Assembly: GCA_026785965.1 (NCBI GenBank)
Contig: JAJAYY010000254.1
Location: 1 to 17,651 of the forward strand
From: Sphingomonas bacterium
GTDB taxonomy: Bacteria > Pseudomonadota > Alphaproteobacteria > Sphingomonadales > Sphingomonadaceae
Direction: 5' to 3'
DNA: 17,651 nt
In this document: positions 6,411 through 14,182 of the stretch, one piece after another
Layout of the letters: each line of letters begins with the position of its first letter
Position numbering within the stretch: the stretch's first letter is position 1
Notes under the pieces: model-generated
Databases searched by the model: none
What the model was told of the DNA's origin: nothing
The model's input: the letters and a program-made list of their open reading frames with translations, nothing else
Position numbers and translations under genes: made by a program

Positions 6411-6902
6411 ATGGCGATGAGCGTAGGCCCAGCCGACGGCGACGAAGACGTCCCGATGTCGGACATCAACACGACGCCACTGGTCGACATCATGCTGGTC
6501 CTGCTGATCATCTTCCTGATCACGGTTCCGGTCGTCCTCCAGGCGGTCCCGGTGCAGCTTCCGAAAGTTCAATATCAAGTGACCGAGACAAAGCCCGACA
6601 ACGTCAACCTGTCGGTGCGCGGCGGCGCCGGCGGCGCTTGCGAGGTCTATTGGAACCTGACGCCGGTGACCAACGAGGTGCTGCTGGAGCGAGCGGTCAA
6701 GAAGCTCGAGGACCAGATCGCCAAGGTTGGCGGCGTTGAGAATATCACCGAGGAGAATATGCCCGAGGTGCATATCCGCGGCGATGTCGATACCCCGTAC
6801 AAGTGCATTGGCGGCGCAGTTTTCACGATGCAGCGGGCCGGGTTCGCACGAGTCGGCTTCATCTCAATGCCACCTCCCGGCGCCACCGTTAAGCGACTGT
6901 AA
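6411..6902 (+). CDS. exbD: ExbD/TolR family protein, first copy
   Basis: A 163-residue single-pass protein of the TonB motor. A short cytoplasmic N terminus is followed by NTTPLVDIMLVLLIIFLITVP (20-40), whose Asp26 is the conserved protonatable residue of ExbD. The rest is a periplasmic domain (about 41-163). Two periplasmic cysteines, Cys77 in a Gly-rich insert and Cys132, could pair; the second exbD copy lacks both. ATG 6411 is preceded by AGAAGGA (6394-6400) at ten bases; a second ATG at 6417 would lose only two residues. It lies between exbB and another exbD, so the operon supplies two distinct ExbD subunits. Confidence 0.94.
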   Translation: MAMSVGPADGDEDVPMSDINTTPLVDIMLVLLIIFLITVPVVLQAVPVQLPKVQYQVTETKPDNVNLSVRGGAGGACEVYWNLTPVTNEVLLERAVKKLEDQIAKVGGVENITEENMPEVHIRGDVDTPYKCIGGAVFTMQRAGFARVGFISMPPPGATVKRL

Positions 6903-6919
6903 TTTAGGAGCCCGTTCCC

Positions 6920-7354
6920 ATGGCAATGCAAACCACGAGCTCCAACACGGCGGGCGAACCCATGCTCGAAATGAACATGACGCCGCTCATCGACGTCCTG
7001 CTCGTTTTGATCATCATGTTCATCATCACCATTCCGCCGCAGACCCACGCGGTGAAGCTCGACCTGCCGCAAAACGACCCCAACAATATCCCGCCGCCGA
7101 TAGATCCGATCAAGAACAAAGTCGTGATCACGCAGGCGGGAGCGATCCTGTGGAACGGTGCGATGGTCAATCAACAGCAGTTGCGCCAGTTCCTCGACGT
7201 CACCCAGCAAATGGACCCGGTGCCCGAGCTTCACCTCCAGCCCGAACCCGAGGCGCGCTACGAGCTGGTCGACGAAGTGCTGGCGGTTACCAAGCAAGCC
7301 AATGTCACCAAGATGGGGTTTGTCGGAAACGAAAACTATATGACGGCTTTTTAA
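6920..7354 (+). CDS. exbD: ExbD/TolR family protein, second copy
   Basis: A 144-residue ExbD paralogue. MNMTPLIDVLLVLIIMFIIT (18-37) is the membrane helix, with Asp25 as the proton-carrying residue. A Pro/Asn-rich linker at 51-64 leads to a compact periplasmic domain. It differs clearly from the first copy in the linker and periplasmic part and has no cysteine, so it is not a recent duplicate. ATG 6920 is preceded by TAGGAG (6904-6909) ten bases upstream, only 17 bases after the first exbD. It is the last gene of the unit, with an intrinsic terminator 24 bases after its stop. Paired ExbD proteins next to TonB are known in other alpha- and gammaproteobacteria; how the work is divided is not shown by the sequence. 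Confidence 0.93.
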   Translation: MAMQTTSSNTAGEPMLEMNMTPLIDVLLVLIIMFIITIPPQTHAVKLDLPQNDPNNIPPPIDPIKNKVVITQAGAILWNGAMVNQQQLRQFLDVTQQMDPVPELHLQPEPEARYELVDEVLAVTKQANVTKMGFVGNENYMTAF

Positions 7355-7378
7355 GCACGTCGTCCGCGAACCAAAATC

Positions 7379-7409
7379 AAGGGCGGTCCTTGCCGGGGCC
7401 GCCCTTTTT
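7379..7409 (+). terminator. Intrinsic terminator of the tonB-exbB-exbD-exbD operon
   Basis: AAGGGCGGTCC (7379-7389) pairs with GGGCCGCCCTT (7396-7406), 11 bp with one G-T wobble around the 6-base loop TTGCCG. A TTTTT run covers 7405-7409. It follows the second exbD stop by 24 bases and ends 15 bases before the next ATG. Confidence 0.92.
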
Positions 7410-7424
7410 GGTGAGGATCGCTGG

Positions 7425-7847
7425 ATGACTGCGGACAGCCCTCATTCGACCAGCCGCACCGCGCGCTGCCAGTGCGGGGCGCTGGAAGCACGCTGTGCGG
7501 GCCAGCCGTGGCGCATCTCGCTGTGCCACTGCTTCGCCTGCAAGGCGCGCACGGGAAGCGACTTCACGCTCAACGCGACCTATCGCGACGAGCAGGTCGT
7601 CCTGAGCGGCGCACCGCGGTTGTGGGAGCGACAGGGCGAAGATGGCGGGCATTGGGTCCGGCAATATTTCTGCGGCGAGTGCGGGACGACGCTGTATCAT
7701 CGGATCGAGCAGCGACCGGGCTCGGTGTCGGTCGCGATCGGTTGTTTCGGGACGCGCGATTTTCCGCCGCCAGCCTATGAGGTCTACAGCGAATGCGCGA
7801 TGTCTGGATTAAATTTGCAGATCGAGCCGCAAGCCGAGCGGCAATAA
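7425..7847 (+). CDS. GFA family zinc protein (glutathione-dependent formaldehyde-activating fold, CENP-V/GFA domain)
   Basis: A 140-residue cytoplasmic protein with the zinc cysteine set of the Mss4-like GFA fold: CQCG at 15-18, CHCFAC at 34-39, and CGECG at 83-87. In the family name-giver, this fold binds zinc and the glutathione-formaldehyde adduct; most members have unknown substrates, so the activity here is not assignable beyond the fold. ATG 7425 has GAGGA (7413-7417) seven bases upstream. The gene begins just 15 bases after the exbD terminator, so its transcription must depend on read-through or on a promoter within or before the terminator region. It may share a transcript with the next gene, which begins 35 bases later. 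Confidence 0.88.
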   Translation: MTADSPHSTSRTARCQCGALEARCAGQPWRISLCHCFACKARTGSDFTLNATYRDEQVVLSGAPRLWERQGEDGGHWVRQYFCGECGTTLYHRIEQRPGSVSVAIGCFGTRDFPPPAYEVYSECAMSGLNLQIEPQAERQ

Positions 7848-7882
7848 CCACCTGTTGAGAATCTGCGCGCTAGGCGTGGCCG

Positions 7883-8674
7883 ATGGATATCATCGAGTCG
7901 CACCAGCATGGCCTTGTCGAACAGCTTGAAATTGAAGCGACCTCGCTCGCCGGGCGGGGGCGCGATTCGCCGCAGCGCGCGGTGGTCTATCACCACCTCG
8001 CCGACTCGCTCGGGCTGGCCAATGTCTATGCCTTGCTCGCGGCGCATGGCGCACTGTCGATCGATCCAGCGACGGCAGGGTTGCAGCGCGCAGTGCAGCG
8101 GTCGTGGTGGCGCCTCAAGCGCGAGCGGCGCGCGGCATTACAGGAGCGCGTGACGCGGTTTGGCGAGGCGCTCCGCGCGCTCGACCGGCAGCGCTGCGCA
8201 GCGGCGTTGCTGACCTATCGCATGGTCGCGACGCCGGGGCTCAGCGAGCAAGCGCAGCGACAGCTCGATCCGGAGATAACGGCCGCTTACGCCGCGTGCC
8301 GGTCGCGTCGCGGCGGCGCAAATGCAGACGCTCGAAGGCGCCTGTTCGTGGCGCAGCAAAGCTGGGCCGAGGCGCTGCTTGGCGATGCATTGGAGCAGGC
8401 GATCGTCGAGCTCGACTGGCCGCTTGACGCGCGAGCGGTGCGGCGCGCGATCATGACACTGCGCATCCCGGTCAGCGCATATCATCGAGCCGAACAGCGC
8501 GGGCTGGTGCACTGCGAGCGCCGCCTGCGCCGGTCGAAGGCGATGCCCGAATTGTTCGCAGCCAATCCGGCGCAAGCCTTCTTCGCGCTCCAGCGGCAAA
8601 TGGCCGAGCGCCGTCGCGCCGCCGCCGAATTCACCGAATTTTCGCCCGACGAAGCGGTCCGCCTCGCCGCTTAG
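7883..8674 (+). CDS. Uncharacterised 263-residue helical protein
   Basis: I do not recognise this family. The frame has the codon pattern of its neighbours and fills the space exactly between the GFA gene and the opposing dipZ gene, so I believe it is real. It has no signal peptide or membrane segment. Residues 31-57 contain the most motif-like stretch (VVYHHLAD followed by LLAAHGAL). Residues 75-110 and 190-250 are rich in Arg, Ala and Gln and likely helical, with a strongly basic patch (CERRLRRSK) near 211-219. Three cysteines (105, 139, 211) show no metal pattern. The ribosome site is weak (AGGCG about six bases before ATG 7883). Its stop lies two bases from the stop of the opposing dipZ. 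Confidence 0.7.
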   Translation: MDIIESHQHGLVEQLEIEATSLAGRGRDSPQRAVVYHHLADSLGLANVYALLAAHGALSIDPATAGLQRAVQRSWWRLKRERRAALQERVTRFGEALRALDRQRCAAALLTYRMVATPGLSEQAQRQLDPEITAAYAACRSRRGGANADARRRLFVAQQSWAEALLGDALEQAIVELDWPLDARAVRRAIMTLRIPVSAYHRAEQRGLVHCERRLRRSKAMPELFAANPAQAFFALQRQMAERRRAAAEFTEFSPDEAVRLAA

Positions 8675-8694
8675 CCTCACCCGAAGGTGAAGGC
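8674..8694 (-). terminator. UUCG-capped hairpin over the stops of the convergent 263-residue gene and dipZ
   Basis: On the minus strand the sequence reads GCC-T-TCACC-TTCG-GGTGA-GGC, i.e. 5 bp closed by a C-G pair on a UUCG tetraloop, extended by 3 bp across a bulged T. The dipZ stop codon is within the 3' arm. There is no T-run. A compact, very stable 3' end is plausible; true termination is not shown. Confidence 0.45.
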
Positions 8695-10389
8695 ATAGGC
8701 TTCGACGCCCGGATCGAGGAAGGTGATCGTTAGCTGATGCTGGCCGACCACCCCCTGCTGGCGAACCAGATTGTAGAGGCGGTGGTCGCGCACCACGCCA
8801 TTTCCCGCGGCATCGGTGTCGAGGCCGTGGTCGGCGCCAGGCGGCTTGCCGTCGATCGAGATGCGGAAGCGCAGCGGGCGATTGGCGCTGCTGCCGAGCA
8901 CGAGGTGGGCGTCGCGGGCCTCGAAGCGGAACCCGATCTGACCGGTGGGCGAGACCAATCGCGCGCGCTGCTCCTCGACCATCCAGCGGCCCCCAAAGCC
9001 CCATTGGTTGAGCGTCGGCGCAGTCGGAAGCGAATAGACATGATCGCCGCCCCGAAGTCCGCCGGGGGACGCGAAATTGGCGGCGCGGCGGATGCCGAGA
9101 TAGGTTTCGGGCGACTTGACCCGGGCGCGGTCGGCCGCGGCGCTGGCACCGGTCGCTTTGACCGCGGCCATCGCGCCGGGAAGGCGTGCGCCTTGCTCGA
9201 CAAGCAGGGCGCGGATTGCGGCCTCGGTCTGGGCGGTATTGCCTTCGCCGAAATGGTGATAGCGGATCCGCCCCTGGCCGTCGGCGAGGTAAGTCGCGGG
9301 CCAGTAACGGTTGCGGAACGCATTCCAGATGGTCAGTTTGTTGTCGACCGCGACGGGGTAAGCGATGCCGAGGTCGGCGACCGCCTTGCGGACATTGTCT
9401 AGATCGCGCTCAAACGCGAATTCGGGGGCGTGGACCCCGATCACGACCAGGCCGGCCTCGCGGTAGCGCTGATCCCAGGCGCGGACGAACGGGACCGCGC
9501 GGATGCAGTTGATGCAGCTGTAGGTCCAGAAATCGACCAGCACGATCTTGCCCTTGAGCTGCTCGCGCGTCAGCGGCGGCGAGTTGAGCCAGCTGATCGC
9601 ACCGTCGAGACTGGGGAGCGGGCCTTCGACCGGCAAACGGCCGCCAGTGGTGACGGTGGTGAGTTCGCTATCGTCCAGCCCGAGGCGCTTGGCGATGCCT
9701 TGTTCGAAGGCAAAGGTCTGCGCACTCGACAGCTTGGCGAGCAAGCGCGTGTCGAGGCCGAGCGCGATCGCGCCGACCCCGACCAGGATCAATACGCCAA
9801 TCACCTTGCGCATTCCCTCCCCGGCGCCGATCGAGCGCTTCATGGTCGCGAACACCTTGCCACCGATGAGCAAGGCGAGCGCGAGGCTGGTGGCCGCGCC
9901 AAGCGCGTAAGCGAGCAGCAGGAAAGCGGTGGTGGTGCTGGCCCCCGACAAGGCTGCGCCGGTCAGGATGAGGCCGAGGATCGGCCCCGCGCACGGTGCC
10001 CACAGCAGGCCGGTGGCGACGCCGAGCAGCAACGAGCCGCCGATGCCGCCGCCATTATCGGCGCGGATCGACAGCCGCTCACCCCAGCCGACCAGCGGGC
10101 GCATCGCGCGCGCCGCGAGATTGGGAAAGATCAACAGGATCGCGAAGCCGGTCATCAACACCAACGCGGCCCAGCGGCCGTAACTGTTGGCGGTGACCGC
10201 CCAGCCGCCGCCGACCGCGGCGAGCGTTGCGACCCCGGCAAAGGTCAGCGCCATTCCGGCGAGCAACGGCAGGCCGTTGGTCCGGAACGGCTGATCAGCG
10301 CGCGCAAACACGAACGGCAACACCGGCAGGATGCACGGCGAAAGGATGGTCAGGATGCCACCCAGATAAGCGAGCAGGATGAACAACAT
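8677..10389 (-). CDS. dipZ: DipZ-type thiol-disulfide transporter: CcdA membrane domain fused to thioredoxin and C-terminal beta domain
   Basis: A 570-residue inner-membrane protein that moves reducing equivalents from cytoplasmic thioredoxin to the periplasm. The N-terminal half (about 1-215) is a six-helix CcdA-like domain with the two redox cysteines in SPCILP (Cys19) and APCAGP (Cys133). A periplasmic thioredoxin fold follows (about 275-400) with CINC at 292-295 and a cis-Pro at YWPATY (Pro364). Residues 430-570 form a beta-rich module like the carbohydrate-binding-type end of mycobacterial DipZ. ATG 10389 overlaps the msrB stop by one base (TGATG); the frame stays open upstream inside msrB, but that part is antisense-frame noise with no transmembrane logic. 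Coupling to an exported MsrB suggests that MsrB is one of its electron acceptors. Confidence 0.9.
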   Translation of the reverse strand: MLFILLAYLGGILTILSPCILPVLPFVFARADQPFRTNGLPLLAGMALTFAGVATLAAVGGGWAVTANSYGRWAALVLMTGFAILLIFPNLAARAMRPLVGWGERLSIRADNGGGIGGSLLLGVATGLLWAPCAGPILGLILTGAALSGASTTTAFLLLAYALGAATSLALALLIGGKVFATMKRSIGAGEGMRKVIGVLILVGVGAIALGLDTRLLAKLSSAQTFAFEQGIAKRLGLDDSELTTVTTGGRLPVEGPLPSLDGAISWLNSPPLTREQLKGKIVLVDFWTYSCINCIRAVPFVRAWDQRYREAGLVVIGVHAPEFAFERDLDNVRKAVADLGIAYPVAVDNKLTIWNAFRNRYWPATYLADGQGRIRYHHFGEGNTAQTEAAIRALLVEQGARLPGAMAAVKATGASAAADRARVKSPETYLGIRRAANFASPGGLRGGDHVYSLPTAPTLNQWGFGGRWMVEEQRARLVSPTGQIGFRFEARDAHLVLGSSANRPLRFRISIDGKPPGADHGLDTDAAGNGVVRDHRLYNLVRQQGVVGQHQLTITFLDPGVEAYAFTFG

Positions 10390-10883
10390 CAGGCGGGCTT
10401 GAAGGTCAAAGCGAGGCCGTTGATGCAGTGACGCTTGCCAGTCGGGCGCGGGCCGTCGTCGAACACATGGCCAAGGTGCCCGCCGCAGCGGCGGCAATGT
10501 TCCTCGACCCGCTCCATTCCGAACAAGGAATCGCGGGTGGTGCGGACGGCATTGGGAAGCGCGGCATAGAAACTCGGCCAGCCGGTGCCGCTGTCGAACT
10601 TGGTGGCCGAGGCGAACAGGGGCAAAGCACAGCCGGCGCAGGCGAAGGTGCCGCGGCGATGTTCTTTGTTGAGCGGACTGGTGAAGGCGCGCTCGGTGCC
10701 GGCATCGCGCAGGACGCGGTAGCGCTCGGGGCCGAGGCGGCGGCGCCATTCGGCGGGAGTGCGAGCGACTTCGTAGCGCACGGCGGCGTCCGAGCGGCGC
10801 CCTGTCAATGCGACGGCGGCGGCGATGATTCCGATCGCGCCCGCGCCAAACAGGCCGCGCCGGTCAAACTGATGGTTGGTCAT
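10389..10883 (-). CDS. msrB: Peptide-methionine (R)-S-oxide reductase, Tat-exported
   Basis: A 164-residue MsrB that reduces methionine-R-sulfoxide in proteins. Zinc cysteines are Cys82/Cys85 (CAGC) and Cys130/Cys133 (CRRC). The substrate pocket is SGTGWPSF (98-105) and the catalytic cysteine is Cys153 in RHCINGLALTF, a slight change from the common RYCxNS. The N terminus has a twin-arginine signal: DRRGLF at 7-12, a hydrophobic stretch 12-27, and a small-residue cleavage zone near SDAA (31-34). Export by Tat would place a folded, zinc-loaded enzyme in the periplasm or leave it membrane-anchored. ATG 10883 is preceded by AAGAGGAG seven bases upstream. It is followed directly, by one-base overlap, by dipZ. 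Confidence 0.93.
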   Translation of the reverse strand: MTNHQFDRRGLFGAGAIGIIAAAVALTGRRSDAAVRYEVARTPAEWRRRLGPERYRVLRDAGTERAFTSPLNKEHRRGTFACAGCALPLFASATKFDSGTGWPSFYAALPNAVRTTRDSLFGMERVEEHCRRCGGHLGHVFDDGPRPTGKRHCINGLALTFKPA

Positions 10884-11031
10884 GGCTCAACTCCTCTTGC
10901 CCGGGAGATACGCAAAGCGGCGCTGAACGGATGCGGAATGGGCAGCTCCGACGAAATGAAGCCCGGCAGGTCAGTGCGGCAATCAAGTGCGCTTCGCCGC
11001 CCCATCGAGCGCGACTGAAGCGGGGCACCGA

Positions 11032-12804
11032 TCAGGCGGCGATGCCGTCGAACTGGAGGCGGGCGAGGCGGGCGTAGAGGCCGTCCTGCGCGGCGAGGCT
11101 GGCGTGGGTGCCTTCCTCGACGATCCGGCCGTGGTCCATCACGACGATGCGGTCGGCCGCGCGAACCGTGGCCAGGCGGTGGGCAATGACGATCGTGGTG
11201 CGGTCGGCCATCAAGCGCTCGAGCGCATCCTGGACCGCGGCTTCGCTTTCGGCGTCGAGCGCGCTGGTCGCTTCGTCGAGCAGCAGCAAGGGCGCGTCGC
11301 GGCGGAGCAAGGCGCGGGCGATCGCGATCCGCTGACGCTGCCCGCCCGACAGCCGCGCGCCGCCTTCGCCCATGAACGTGTCGAGCCCGTCGGGGAGGGC
11401 GCGGAGGAAGGTTTCGGCATTGGCGTCGCGCGTTGCCGCCCAAATCTCATCCTCGCTCGCGTCCCAATTGCCGTAGCGCAAATTGTCGCGCGCCGACGAG
11501 GCGAAGATGACGACGTCCTGCGGGACCATCGCAATCCGCTGGCGAATGTCGGCCGGGTCGGCATCCTTGAGGTCGACGCCATCGAGCAACACGCGGCCAC
11601 CCTGCGGATCGTAGAAGCGCTGGGCGAGCTGGAACAAGGTGGTCTTGCCCGCGCCCGACGGGCCGACCACTGCCAGCCGCTCGCGCGGGCGAACCTCGAG
11701 CTGGAAGTCGTCGAGCGCGCTGACGTCGGGGCGGGTCGGATAGCGGAAATTGACCTGCTCGAAGATCAGTCGGCCCTCAGCCGGGAGGGGCAGCGCGATG
11801 GGGTGGGCCGGCGCCTTGATGTCGGGCTCGGCGACAAGCAATTGGTTGAGCCGCTCGGACGCGCCCGACGCGCGGAGCAGGTCGCCATAGACTTCGCTCA
11901 AGGTGCCGAACGCACCGGCGAGCAACGCCCCGTAAAGCACGAAGGCGGCGATGGTGCCGCCGCTCATCCGCCCCGCGGCGACGTCGATCGCGCCCTGCCA
12001 GATGACCAGCGTGATGGCGCTGAAGATCAAGGCGATGACGATCGCGGTCATCAGCGCGCGCAGCAGGATGCGCTTCTTGGCGGTGGCAAAGACGGTTTCG
12101 GTGGCAAGTGTAAAGCGCTTGGCCTCGCGTTCCTGCTGGTTAAACGCCTGGACGATCTTCATCGCGCCGAGCACCTCGCTGGTGACGGTGCCGACGTCGG
12201 CGATGCGGTCCTGGCTCTTGGTCGAAACCGCGCGCACGCGGCGCCCGAGGAAGGTGATCGGGACGACCACGAACGGAATGCCGAGCAGCATCATCGCGGC
12301 GAGCTTGGGTGCGAGGAAGAACAGGATCACCGCGCAGGCGACCCCCATCACGAGATTGCGCAGCGCGACCGACAATGTGGTCCCGACAACCTGCTCGATG
12401 ATCGTCGTGTCGACCGTCAGGCGGCTGGTGATTTCGGCGGGGCGATTTTCCTCGAAGAAGCCGGGCGCCATGCGCAGCAGGTTGCGGTGCACCGCAAGCC
12501 GGATATCGGCGACGACGCGCTCGCCGATCCATGACACGAAATAGAAACGCGTCGCGGTGGCGAGCGCCATGATGATCACCAGCGCCAGCAGATATTGGAA
12601 CCAGCGCGCGATATCGCCATTGCCCGAGAAGCCGCGGTCGATGATCAGCTTGAACGCATAAGGCACGCCCGAGGTCGCAGCTGCGGCGATGACCAAGGCG
12701 GCGCCGGCCCCGGCAAGGTGGCCAGGATAGCGGCGGGCGTAGTTCCATACCATCGCCAGGTTGGACAGACTTTTAGGTTTCTTGTCGTCGGGGAGGGTGG
12801 CCAT
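11032..12804 (-). CDS. ABC transporter half-molecule, permease fused to ATPase (MsbA/LmrA-like exporter)
   Basis: A 590-residue exporter half-transporter that would work as a homodimer in the inner membrane. The permease part (about 20-320) has six membrane segments. The nucleotide-binding domain (about 345-580) is complete: Walker A GPSGAGKTT (381-389), Q-loop VPQD (427-430), signature LSGGQ (485-489), Walker B LLLLDE (506-511), D-loop SALD (514-517) and H-loop His542. All catalytic residues are present. Substrate cannot be told from sequence; lipid, peptide and drug export are all possible within this class. ATG 12804 has GGGAGG seven bases upstream. It appears to be a single-gene unit, divergent from the PHB depolymerase gene across 136 bases. 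About 148 bases separate its end from msrB. Confidence 0.93.
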   Translation of the reverse strand: MATLPDDKKPKSLSNLAMVWNYARRYPGHLAGAGAALVIAAAATSGVPYAFKLIIDRGFSGNGDIARWFQYLLALVIIMALATATRFYFVSWIGERVVADIRLAVHRNLLRMAPGFFEENRPAEITSRLTVDTTIIEQVVGTTLSVALRNLVMGVACAVILFFLAPKLAAMMLLGIPFVVVPITFLGRRVRAVSTKSQDRIADVGTVTSEVLGAMKIVQAFNQQEREAKRFTLATETVFATAKKRILLRALMTAIVIALIFSAITLVIWQGAIDVAAGRMSGGTIAAFVLYGALLAGAFGTLSEVYGDLLRASGASERLNQLLVAEPDIKAPAHPIALPLPAEGRLIFEQVNFRYPTRPDVSALDDFQLEVRPRERLAVVGPSGAGKTTLFQLAQRFYDPQGGRVLLDGVDLKDADPADIRQRIAMVPQDVVIFASSARDNLRYGNWDASEDEIWAATRDANAETFLRALPDGLDTFMGEGGARLSGGQRQRIAIARALLRRDAPLLLLDEATSALDAESEAAVQDALERLMADRTTIVIAHRLATVRAADRIVVMDHGRIVEEGTHASLAAQDGLYARLARLQFDGIAA

Positions 12805-12940
12805 CGTTTGCCTCCCTAGCAGTGTGTCCGCATTGCCTCAATTGCCGCATTGCGGCGGGTGCGATGCAGCATTGTCCTTGCCGGGGGAGCTTATCGGTCG
12901 CACAACGGTTGATCACATGCCCTGAACCCCCGGAGATTTG
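12805..12940. promoter_or_regulatory. Divergent promoter region between ABC transporter and PHB depolymerase
   Basis: The 136-base gap must hold both promoters. CCGCATTGC occurs twice in direct orientation (12828-12836 and 12845-12853), 17 bases start to start, and the second copy is part of the dyad GCCGC-ATT-GCGGC. ATGCAGCATTG follows soon after. In the depolymerase leader, CCGGGGG (12881-12887) is complementary to CCCCCGG (12927-12933), the latter covering the start of the Shine-Dalgarno CGGAG. No sigma-70-like boxes are assigned with confidence. Confidence 0.4.
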
Positions 12941-14182
12941 ATGCTTTACGACGCCTATGAGGTGCAACGTTCCTTGCTCGCCGGGGCGAGCCGACTGGCC
13001 GGGCTTGGCGCCGGCTGGCTTAACAATCCCGCCAATCCGTTCAGCTACTCGTCGATGGGCCCGGTGGTCGCCGCCGGTCTCGACGTGTTCGCACACGCCT
13101 CGGCCCCGCGCGGCAAGCCCGAATTCGGGTTCGAGACCGCGATCGTCGGCAAGAAGATTGTCGCGGTCGACGAGGACGTCGTGGCGCGCAAGCCGTTCGG
13201 GCAGTTGAAGCGCTTCCGCAAGGTCGACGGCGTGGTCGCGATCGAGGGCCAGCAGCCGCTGCTGATCGTGGCGCCGATGTCAGGCCATTATGCAACCCTG
13301 CTGCGCGAAACGGTCGAGCGGTTGCTGCCCAAGCAGGACGTGTTCATCACCGACTGGCGCGATGCCAAATTGGTGTCGCTTGACGACGGTCGCTTCGACC
13401 TCGACGATTATGTCGATTATCTGATCGACTTCTGCGCGACGATTTTTGCGCTCACCGGCAAGCGCCCGCATGTGCTCGCGGTGTGCCAGCCGTCGGTCCC
13501 GGCCTATGCCGCAGTGGCGATCATGAATGCCGACAAGCATCCGGCGCGGCCCGCGACGCTGACCATGATGGGCGGGCCGGTCGATACCCGCGCCGCGCCG
13601 ACTGCGGTCAATACGCTCGCGACCCAGCGGCCGCATGCCTGGTTCCAGCAGAACGCGATCGCCACGGTGCCGATGATCTATGAGGGCGCGGGCCGCAAGG
13701 TTTATCCGGGCTTCCTCCAGCTCGCCGGGTTTATGACGATGAATTTGGGCGATCACCTCACCAGCCATTGGGAATTGTTCAAACATCTGGTCATCGGCGA
13801 CGAGGAAAGCGCCGACGCGACGCGCGATTTCTACGAGGAATATCGCTCGGTGTGCGACATGACCGCCGAATTCTACCTGCAGACGGTCGATGTCGTGTTC
13901 CAGCGCCATTTGCTGCCCAAGGGCGAATATATGCACCGCGGCAAGCGCGTCGATCCGACCGCGATCAAGGACACTGCGCTGCTCGCGATCGAAGGCGAAC
14001 GCGACGATATTTCGGGCATCGGCCAGACCAAGGCGGCGCTCGATCTGGCGACCAAGCTGGCGCCGGCGAAGAAGAAGTATCTGATGGCCAAGGACGTCGG
14101 CCATTACGGCATCTTCAACGGCCGCAAATGGCGCGAACGGATCGCCCCGGTGGTCGAGAAATTCATCGCGGCGAACGCTTAG
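12941..14182 (+). CDS. phaZ: Intracellular poly(3-hydroxybutyrate) depolymerase, type a
   Basis: A 413-residue cytoplasmic enzyme that mobilises amorphous PHB granules. It is an alpha/beta hydrolase with a cysteine nucleophile: VCQPSVP puts Cys182 at the place of the classic serine, as in the PhaZ1 family of Ralstonia. The acid is Asp355 or Asp356 (EGERDD) and the base is His388 (GHYG). Supporting family blocks are DWRDAKLV (138-145), TLTMMGGPVDTR (206-217) and HLLPKGEYMHRG (323-334). There is no signal peptide, in line with an intracellular role. ATG 12941 follows CGGAG at 12931-12935; a TTG one codon earlier is less likely. The gene is alone on its strand, and its stop overlaps that of the opposing MFS gene by four bases. 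Confidence 0.93.
   Translation: MLYDAYEVQRSLLAGASRLAGLGAGWLNNPANPFSYSSMGPVVAAGLDVFAHASAPRGKPEFGFETAIVGKKIVAVDEDVVARKPFGQLKRFRKVDGVVAIEGQQPLLIVAPMSGHYATLLRETVERLLPKQDVFITDWRDAKLVSLDDGRFDLDDYVDYLIDFCATIFALTGKRPHVLAVCQPSVPAYAAVAIMNADKHPARPATLTMMGGPVDTRAAPTAVNTLATQRPHAWFQQNAIATVPMIYEGAGRKVYPGFLQLAGFMTMNLGDHLTSHWELFKHLVIGDEESADATRDFYEEYRSVCDMTAEFYLQTVDVVFQRHLLPKGEYMHRGKRVDPTAIKDTALLAIEGERDDISGIGQTKAALDLATKLAPAKKKYLMAKDVGHYGIFNGRKWRERIAPVVEKFIAANA

Noticed and set aside
10389-10749. N-terminal extension of dipZ by 120 residues
   Set aside because: It lies wholly inside msrB in another frame, is Arg/Pro-rich, and would bury the first CcdA membrane helix; ATG 10389 with TGATG overlap is far better.
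10926-10949. EcfG-like promoter GGAGC-N15-CGTT on the minus strand before msrB
   Set aside because: The spacer is one base too short and the -35 element has a mismatch; chance match is likely.
10987-12534. 515-residue open frame opposite the ABC transporter
   Set aside because: Composition is a charged, low-complexity reflection of the transporter codons, with no domain and no ribosome site.
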